A stretch of 64,000 nt of DNA from JAFGLZ01 sp964390905 (GTDB lineage Bacteria > Planctomycetota > Phycisphaerae > UBA1845 > JAFGLZ01), in contig CAYMLO010000028.1 in NCBI GenBank assembly GCA_964390905.1, positions 1-64,000 of the forward strand. Reading direction: 5' to 3'. A program made the position numbers and the translations under genes. Each line of letters starts with the position of its first letter. The stretch's first letter is position 1. Shown here in pieces: positions 58,510-64,000 of this stretch. Below the pieces are notes generated by a model. That model saw only the letters and a list, made by a program, of their open reading frames with translations. It did not search any database and was not told where the DNA came from.

Positions 58510-60060
58510 GTGAGAATCCCCACCGTCATGACGCTGAGCATGGCCATGTGCATGGCAGCGGCCGTGGATGCCTCTGCCGAGTCGCTCCCCGAAGCCACAC
58601 AAACCGTGGACTACAAGTGCCTCTTCAACCACGAGCTGCTGATTGTCTGCCACGCCAAGACGATGAGTCCGCGGCAGGTCGGTGCCTTCATCGAGAAGCT
58701 CGAGCGCACGGACGTGGACGCGATCATGTGTTGCCCGGGCATCTGGCGGACGAACGTATTCCCGTCCAAGGTGGATCCCCAGTGGACCCAATACGCGGCC
58801 ACGCAGCCCAAGACCAAGCTTCCCTACTACGAGAGCGTCAAGCGGTACATCCTCTCCGGCGGCGACCCGGTGAAGGACACCCTCGAGGCCTGTCGGAAGT
58901 ACGGCAAGGCGTTCTTCGTCTCCTATCGCATGAACGACCAGCACTACGTGACCGACCTGACCTGGCCCACGCACAACTTCATTTGGCGCGAGCATCCGGA
59001 GTATTGGCTGGGCGATTCGGAGACCTCGCCGTACTCGCGTCACGCCGACAACGTCAGGCTGCTCAACTACATGCTTCCGGAGGTCAGGGACTACTACTTC
59101 GCGATCATCGAGGAGCTGTGCACGAACTACGACGTGGATGGGGCCGAACTCGACTTCCAGCGCTTCCCCAGGTTCTTCCACAACGACAAGATCAAGGAAG
59201 GGACGCGGGTGATGACCGCGTTCATCAAGCGCATCCGGGCCATGCTGGATCGGATAGGCCGGCGACGCGGCAAGACGCTGAAGCTGTGCGTCCGCGTCCC
59301 CGAGACGATCGCCAAATGCGAGAAGGCCGGGCTCGACGTGATCGGTTGGGATCGGCAGGGGCTCGTGGACATAATCAACATCTCCTCCTTCTACATCCAC
59401 ACGATCGAGTTGGGCATCGAGGAGTTCAAGGCAAGGACGAAGCATGCGAAGCTCTACGGCGAGATGAACTACGTCACCCGGCAGAACAGCACGGTCAGCA
59501 GGTTCGCCCGCCGCTACACGACCGTCGAGACGTACCGCGCTTCGGCCCTGAATCTCTTCCACCGTGGCGTGGACGGTCTGAGCTTGTTCAATTACGACTA
59601 CGTTCCCAGGAACCTCCGCGTGGCCATGGCGGAGGGACTGAAGAACATCACGGACGTGGCGTATCTCAAGACCATGCCGAAGCTGTACGTGGTCGGTTCC
59701 GGGTTTGGGACCTTTCCGGCCACGAACGAGAAGCGCTTCTGTGTGGTCATCGCTGACGATACTGCGGCCGTCAAGTTCGACCGGGCGATACTCCGGGTCG
59801 AAACGAAAGAGGATTGCGGAAACTTGCGAATAGACGTATCGCTGAACGGGAGGCGACTCGAGCCATGCAAGCACGAGGAGCCGGAGCTGTTCGCTCCGCT
59901 GGCGCACAATGCGGGCTACGCGGATCGCGACGCGTTGAAGTTCTACACGGTTCCACTGGACGCGATCGTCTGCGGTAGGAACAGGTTCCACATCAGAAAC
60001 GCAGACAAGCACAAGGCATCCATCCGTCTCCTCTCGACTGAACTTTCGCTGTACAGATAG
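58510..60060 (+). CDS. Secreted GHL10-like TIM-barrel protein, possible glycoside hydrolase
   Basis: The protein has 516 residues. The signal peptide (RIPTVMTLSMAMCMAAAVDASAES) is preceded by GTG 58510, with GGAGG six bases upstream. The barrel includes DVDAIMCCPGIWRTNVFPSK, KAFFVSYRMNDQHYV, the strand-4 motif YDVDGAELDFQRFPRFF, LKLCVRVPETIAKC and DGLSLFNYDYVPRN. DGxELDFxRF-type motifs occur in family-10-like (GHL10/DUF187-like) hydrolases; the Glu-Asp pair there is the likely catalytic site. The C-terminal 110 residues are a beta-sandwich. The substrate is unknown. It is divergent from the Tat-exported barrel protein and may share its regulation. Confidence 0.65.
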   Translation: MRIPTVMTLSMAMCMAAAVDASAESLPEATQTVDYKCLFNHELLIVCHAKTMSPRQVGAFIEKLERTDVDAIMCCPGIWRTNVFPSKVDPQWTQYAATQPKTKLPYYESVKRYILSGGDPVKDTLEACRKYGKAFFVSYRMNDQHYVTDLTWPTHNFIWREHPEYWLGDSETSPYSRHADNVRLLNYMLPEVRDYYFAIIEELCTNYDVDGAELDFQRFPRFFHNDKIKEGTRVMTAFIKRIRAMLDRIGRRRGKTLKLCVRVPETIAKCEKAGLDVIGWDRQGLVDIINISSFYIHTIELGIEEFKARTKHAKLYGEMNYVTRQNSTVSRFARRYTTVETYRASALNLFHRGVDGLSLFNYDYVPRNLRVAMAEGLKNITDVAYLKTMPKLYVVGSGFGTFPATNEKRFCVVIADDTAAVKFDRAILRVETKEDCGNLRIDVSLNGRRLEPCKHEEPELFAPLAHNAGYADRDALKFYTVPLDAIVCGRNRFHIRNADKHKASIRLLSTELSLYR

Positions 60061-60175
60061 GTGGGCCGGCGCGGTCTGCGACTGGTGCGCCGGGTGTCGT
60101 GCGCCGCGACGCGCTTGCAGGTCTTGCGCTTGGCGGGGCCGATATCGAAGCCAGAACGCGTTTCGTTGCGTTGGT

Positions 60176-61759
60176 TCATTTGCCCGGGCGGCTGCTGCCG
60201 TAGGGCACGGTCGGCTGATCCGTTCGGAACAGCGATGCGGGCAGGCCGTCCCCGTTGAACAGGTTCGGCACGGACGTGTCGCTCCAGGCGAAACGGACGG
60301 CTACGGGGTGGGGAACCGTGTCGCTCTTGACGACGACGGTCGTGCCCTCGATGGCTGCGGCGGCGGGGTGGAACACCTTGTCGCGACCGGCGACCGTGAA
60401 GTGTGTTGGCGGATTGCCGTCCTTGGTTGACAGACCCGAATCGGCGTGACTGAAATGGATGCGAACCCTATCACCCTCAACGGACATCGATTTGTACACC
60501 GGGCCGGAGTAAGCCAATGACCGTCCGTAGACCGTTGCCAACGCCCAGGCGGTCATCCGGCGCCCTACGTCCTGCTTGTTGGTGAAATGCAGGACGCTCG
60601 GGTCGCCAATGTCCATCGTGGGAGCCACGCCCGTATTGGGAACAGTGCTCAACAGCAATAGCTGGGATTCTCTCAGGAGGGCATAGGCATCCGGACCCGA
60701 CTTGGGCCGGCGATCGCAGGGATACGGGGCCGGTTGGACCATACCGAAGGGGAAGTCCCCTTGTCCCCATCGGCGTCGCCAGTCATGGATCATCGTTGGC
60801 ATCAGCACATGGCTGTATTGGGCCCAGAACAGGTTCCCCAGGCCTTGGTAACTGATGACGCCGCGCATGCCGTAAGGGATCAGCGGCGCAATCATGCCAT
60901 TGTACAGACACGCCGGTCGATGCCGGGAGGTGCGCGGGTCTTCGGGAGGGCTGGGCTTCTTCGGTGGCTTCTTGCCTTTCGTCTTGGCGCTCGCGGCCGC
61001 TTGTTGCCAGCGTTTCAGTTTCTCGCGGTAGCCCGCCTCGATCTTGCCGGGCTCGAACTTGGCGAGGTGTTCCGCCCACCAGTCTAGGATCGGCTTGAGC
61101 GCCGGTTCGGCCTCGATGGCTTCACGGCTGGTCCAAGCCTCTATCCGCGAGCCGCCCCAGAAGCTCTGGAGCATCCCGACCGGAACGCCCAAGTCCTTGT
61201 GCAATCGCCGGGCAAAGAAATAGCCGACGCCCGACACGCCTCCCACCGTCTTCGGGCTGCACTCGATCCAGCTGCCGGCGCAGTCCGCTTGGGGTCCATC
61301 GGCCGCCTTCCTGCCAACGGTGAAGAAGCGGATCTTGGGATGTCGCGCCGTCGCGATTTCCTGCTTGGCATTGTCGCATCGGCGGACCGCCCAATGGATG
61401 TTCGACGGCCCCGTCGCTAGCCAGACTTCGCCGACGACCACGTTCTTGACGACCCGCGACGTGCCGGACGATCCACGGACCATCATCTCCAGCGGGTTGC
61501 TCTGTGCGCCGAGCTTCGGCAGCGTCACTTGCCAGCGACGGTCGGAAGTCGTCTTGGCCGACACGGAGCGCCCGGCAAGGGTGACGGTGACCGTTTCTCC
61601 GGCGTCGGCCCAGCCCCAGATCGGTATCGGCTGGTCTCGCTGCAACGCCATGTTGTCGCTGATGACTGCGGGCAGCCTCACCTCGGCAGGTGCGTTCGTC
61701 GCACCGCAACTGACAATCAGGCAAGAGACGACAACCCCAACGAGAGCATGATGCCGCAT
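60176..61759 (-). CDS. Sialate O-acetylesterase-like SGNH protein with altered active-site motifs
   Basis: The protein has 527 residues and a signal peptide/lipobox-like start (VSCLIVSCGA). The family layout is clear: ISDNMALQRDQPIPIWGWAD, GEVWLATGPSNIHWAV, GMLQSFWGGSRIEAWT, YNGMIAPLIPYGMRGVISYQG, and NKQDVGRRMTAWALATVYG. Canonical members have GQSNM, YQGESN and an acidic residue in xIHP. Here these read GPSNI, YQGLGN and VLHF. The Ser, Asn and His are kept, but the Glu and the residue before the His motif are changed. A lysine-rich insertion (KTKGKKPPKKPSP) is near 265. Expected role is removal of acetyl esters from glycans, but activity may be reduced or shifted. Confidence 0.78.
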   Translation of the reverse strand: MRHHALVGVVVSCLIVSCGATNAPAEVRLPAVISDNMALQRDQPIPIWGWADAGETVTVTLAGRSVSAKTTSDRRWQVTLPKLGAQSNPLEMMVRGSSGTSRVVKNVVVGEVWLATGPSNIHWAVRRCDNAKQEIATARHPKIRFFTVGRKAADGPQADCAGSWIECSPKTVGGVSGVGYFFARRLHKDLGVPVGMLQSFWGGSRIEAWTSREAIEAEPALKPILDWWAEHLAKFEPGKIEAGYREKLKRWQQAAASAKTKGKKPPKKPSPPEDPRTSRHRPACLYNGMIAPLIPYGMRGVISYQGLGNLFWAQYSHVLMPTMIHDWRRRWGQGDFPFGMVQPAPYPCDRRPKSGPDAYALLRESQLLLLSTVPNTGVAPTMDIGDPSVLHFTNKQDVGRRMTAWALATVYGRSLAYSGPVYKSMSVEGDRVRIHFSHADSGLSTKDGNPPTHFTVAGRDKVFHPAAAAIEGTTVVVKSDTVPHPVAVRFAWSDTSVPNLFNGDGLPASLFRTDQPTVPYGSSRPGK

Positions 61760-61954
61760 GGGTTTTGCCTCCTAGCAGTCTGCCGGACGATGCCATCTGG
61801 CATGGATGCCCGGCGACAACCGATGTCAGCGGGCCCCTCGCGGATTCCAGCAGAGCCGCGTGTCTGCTTCGAACGGACAGGCATTGCATCGCAGCAGGAC
61901 AAGCCGCATCCTACCCCGCGGACTCGAGCAGGCCGCTGTGGCCGCCGCACGGGC

Positions 61955-63364
61955 CTATGGATCCCTCTGTTGGACCTCGACGAGACCAACGTCGATGTAC
62001 TGCCCGCCGCTGGTTTGGCTGCAGTGAACGGCGACGAGGTTGCGTCCCGATTGCATGGCCCGCCTGGCCCGTTCGTCCAGCAGGATCGTCCGGTACGCCG
62101 TCGTGTAGCCCTTGACCTGGGCGATGAGCTTGCCGTTGATGAATACCTGCGCGTCTTCGTCGTGGTGGATGATCAGGTAGAGTCGCGACGATGGCATACT
62201 GGGCAAGTCGAACACGCGCCTTAGCCAGATGCCAGGACTGGTCCACGGGGTTCGTACGACGGCGCCGGGCGTGCCCGGTTTGCCGAACCCGCCAATCCCT
62301 CGTTGCCAACCGCCATCCTCGAACCCCGGCGCGGCCCAATCGCCGGTCGGTTCGGCCGTCGTGTAGCGCCACGACTGTGGTTTCTGGCGGGAGTCCGGTA
62401 GGAGTGTGTTGATCGTCGGCATGAGCGGTCGGATCTTTCCACACTTGTCGAACGTGATGCCGAGAATGGCGGGACGCTCTCGGTACGGGGCGCCGCGGTC
62501 GTTCCCGAAGAAGGTCGACCACCACCGGCCCTTGGTATCGCGGAACAGCATGTTGTGTCCGCCGTGCGGGATGGCGAGGTACCGGTCTCCGTAAGGGCCG
62601 TAGACGTGCTTGGCGGTGGCGATCATGCAGTGGTAGGCCTTGTACCCACCGACGTCAATGAAGTCCGCGCAGACCAGGTGATACCGACCGTCGATCTTCG
62701 TCAGAAACGCACCTTCGAAGCCGACCTGCTTGTGGTTGGCCGGGCTGAGCAGTCGCGGTGGCTCGGCCAGACCGCTCATGTCGTCCCTCATTCGTGCGAT
62801 CTTGCCGTTCTGGTAGACGAAGTAGACCTTCCCGTCGTCGTCGGCGAACAGGCTGGCGTCGATCTCGTCGGTGAGCGGCCCGTCGCGCTTGATGTCCTCA
62901 TACGGCCCCTCCGCCTTCCCCGAAACGCTGCGCAGCAGACCCGTGCCCCGGTAGTTCATGCAGTACGCCAGCCAGAAGGTGCCCTTGATGTAGTGGATCT
63001 CCGGCGCCCAGACCGCACGGCGCCGTTCTTTTCCGAGCTGCTTGTAGGGCTTCTGCCACGTGCCGTGTTTCTCGATGCTCCAGACCAGCCCCAGCGGCTC
63101 CCATCTCTCGAGGTCCTTCGATCTCCACACGCGGATACCGTCGTTGGTCTGCCACCAGGTGGGATGGCCCGTCGTGCCGGTCAGGTAATACCAGCCCTTG
63201 GGGCCCACGCACACGCAGGTGTCCCGGACCGGGTGATCGAATAGGGGGTGGATAGGTGGCAGCTCCGGCTTTCCGGCGAGCGCACCTTTCGGCTCAGCCG
63301 CGAAGCTCGCACCTGTCATCAACGCCGACAAGGCCACCCCGGCGATGACGAGCTTGCCACTCAT
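61955..63364 (-). CDS. Secreted GH43-like glycosidase with a C-terminal galactose-binding-like domain
   Basis: The protein has 469 residues. A signal peptide (MSGKLVIAGVALSALMTGASFAA) precedes a five-bladed GH43-type propeller. The motifs appear in order: HPVRDTCVCVGPKGWYYLTGT (catalytic Asp region), RRAVWAPEIHYIKGTFWLAY, DEIDASLFADDDGKVYFVYQ (second Asp) and GFEGAFLTKIDGRYHLV (catalytic Glu). These are typical of alpha-L-arabinofuranosidases and beta-xylosidases. Residues about 330-469 form a jelly roll (DDGGWQ-like, WTSPGIWLRRVFDLP, YLIIHHDEDAQVFINGK) as found at the end of many glycosidases. ATG 63364 has AGGAG eight bases upstream; the frame stays open to 63400. Together with GH127 it suggests arabinose release. 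Confidence 0.82.
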   Translation of the reverse strand: MSGKLVIAGVALSALMTGASFAAEPKGALAGKPELPPIHPLFDHPVRDTCVCVGPKGWYYLTGTTGHPTWWQTNDGIRVWRSKDLERWEPLGLVWSIEKHGTWQKPYKQLGKERRRAVWAPEIHYIKGTFWLAYCMNYRGTGLLRSVSGKAEGPYEDIKRDGPLTDEIDASLFADDDGKVYFVYQNGKIARMRDDMSGLAEPPRLLSPANHKQVGFEGAFLTKIDGRYHLVCADFIDVGGYKAYHCMIATAKHVYGPYGDRYLAIPHGGHNMLFRDTKGRWWSTFFGNDRGAPYRERPAILGITFDKCGKIRPLMPTINTLLPDSRQKPQSWRYTTAEPTGDWAAPGFEDGGWQRGIGGFGKPGTPGAVVRTPWTSPGIWLRRVFDLPSMPSSRLYLIIHHDEDAQVFINGKLIAQVKGYTTAYRTILLDERARRAMQSGRNLVAVHCSQTSGGQYIDVGLVEVQQRDP

Positions 63365-63703
63365 ACTGGATCTCCTGCGCAGAACCCGTTCCCCACCCAA
63401 CCAGGACTTTGCATTCGATTCTTGTATGCTGCGGTTTGGCTGAAGGCAAGACTCGAAGCGCCGGCCGAAGGGACATTGCGGGAATCGTCATTGGCTACGA
63501 TCTGACCGGCAACGTCAGCGGGGTGTGTCCAGAGCGCGGGGAGCGGATCTGAGCAGGGCCTCGCCTATGGCCCGATTTGCCGGCGGCACAGTCCTTCGAG
63601 TGAGGGCGTTTGCGGACTCGCTGCATTGCAGCGTCATTACGCGCAAATGACAAACCTGCAATGTTCCAGGAGGGCCTTTCACGGAGGCAACAGTAAGCTT
63701 ACG
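63365..63703. other. Intergenic region, about 340 bp, nothing recognised
   Basis: Overlapping short frames on the minus strand have no RBS and no protein-like composition. No repeat, RNA gene or strong promoter pair is seen. Confidence 0.45.
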
Positions 63704-64000
63704 ATGAAGATCATGCCAGCGTTGTCCGCCGAAGGCGATACGGGAATTCGACGATTCCTGGGGAAGGCCAGGGGGCAACGTCGTCTCAGTACGGGCCCGG
63801 CCTGCAGCCTCGCCATGATTCTTGCCAGCCGATCCAATGCCCGCAGACGCGTTGCCGCGGGCTGTGTCGTCTCATGCTTCGCGGTGACGGGTTGTTCCCC
63901 TGCCATCTTGACGGTTGACAGTCTCGTCCTGGTCAGGGGCCAGGAATCGATGCTGTTGGCCCAGCTGGAACGCGAGCCGGTCCTCGGCTTCCGAGACGGC
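63704..64000 (+). CDS. N-terminal part of a lipoprotein (3' end outside window)
   Basis: The frame is open from ATG 63704 to the end of the window (99 codons). It includes RRRVAAGCVVSCFAVTGCSPA, a basic n-region, a hydrophobic core and a lipobox (VTGC). LVLVRGQESMLLAQLEREPVLGF follows, which reads like the first strand of a beta domain. The start may be 63704 or, more in keeping with signal-peptide length, ATG 63815. Neither has a clear RBS (GGAGG lies 16 bases before 63704). The function cannot be told from this fragment. Confidence 0.5.
   Translation, partial: MKIMPALSAEGDTGIRRFLGKARGQRRLSTGPACSLAMILASRSNARRRVAAGCVVSCFAVTGCSPAILTVDSLVLVRGQESMLLAQLEREPVLGFRDG

Noticed and set aside
58438..60012. 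524-codon open frame on the minus strand
   Set aside because: It is antisense to the secreted barrel protein at 58510, which has a signal peptide and RBS. The antisense product is low-complexity.

Overview
The DNA is visibly GC-rich and the genes are dominated by large exported proteins: carbohydrate-active enzymes, PQQ-type and Asp-box beta-propellers, LamG modules and lipoproteins. A sphingosine-1-phosphate-lyase-type PLP enzyme, Tat-exported TIM barrels and a DUF2339 membrane protein are also present. This mix is typical of Planctomycetota (PVC group) that degrade complex plant or algal polysaccharides. The assignment is an inference from gene content; there is no rRNA or marker gene here to confirm it.

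Layout. 0-1.4 kb: the tail of an unidentified gene and a secreted GH5-like enzyme. 1.4-11.2 kb (minus strand): a small conserved-looking protein, then a run consisting of a methyltransferase-like/PQQ-propeller/LamG fusion, a glycyl-radical-enzyme activase, a PNPOx-like flavoprotein and a PL26-type rhamnogalacturonan lyase. The first three are joined by GTGA and ATGA start/stop overlaps. 11.4-15.6 kb: an agarase-like clan GH-A enzyme and a lipoprotein with a repeat linker. 15.9-22.5 kb: an S1P-lyase-like enzyme, a GH36-like alpha-galactosidase, a PIG-L deacetylase and a sodium/solute symporter. 22.5-25.2 kb: a kinase-like membrane protein of unknown role and tRNA-Ser(UGA). 26-30.4 kb: a polysaccharide-assembly group (GT4, deacetylase, epimerase, Wzm-like permease). 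30.5-34.1 kb: two lipoproteins and an AGCS amino-acid symporter with unusual insertions.

34.3-42.5 kb: an unknown TIM-barrel-like secreted protein, a double-propeller sialidase-like protein, an ICMT-like methyltransferase and a GH127 beta-L-arabinofuranosidase. 42.5-46.3 kb: a PEP-synthase/rifampin-phosphotransferase-like dikinase with an APH-type kinase. 46.5-49.2 kb: a decaying tandem family of propeller proteins (remnants, one intact copy, one internally deleted copy). 49.5-56.4 kb: a LamG-GH36 enzyme, a LexA-domain/IS200-type transposase fusion and a DUF2339 protein. 56.4-63.4 kb: two divergent TIM-barrel proteins, a divergent sialate O-acetylesterase homologue and a GH43 enzyme. The window ends inside another lipoprotein gene.

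Working together, the hydrolases look able to strip pectic side chains (RG-I backbone, arabinan, alpha-galactosides, acetyl groups) outside the cytoplasm, with sugars imported by the SSS symporter. No SusC/SusD or TonB-dependent receptor is visible. The most unusual item is the LexA wHTH fused to a Y1 transposase domain that has lost both its second HUH histidine and its tyrosine. It has its own promoter and a dyad over the -10, in a window that also carries two palindromic REP/MITE-like elements.
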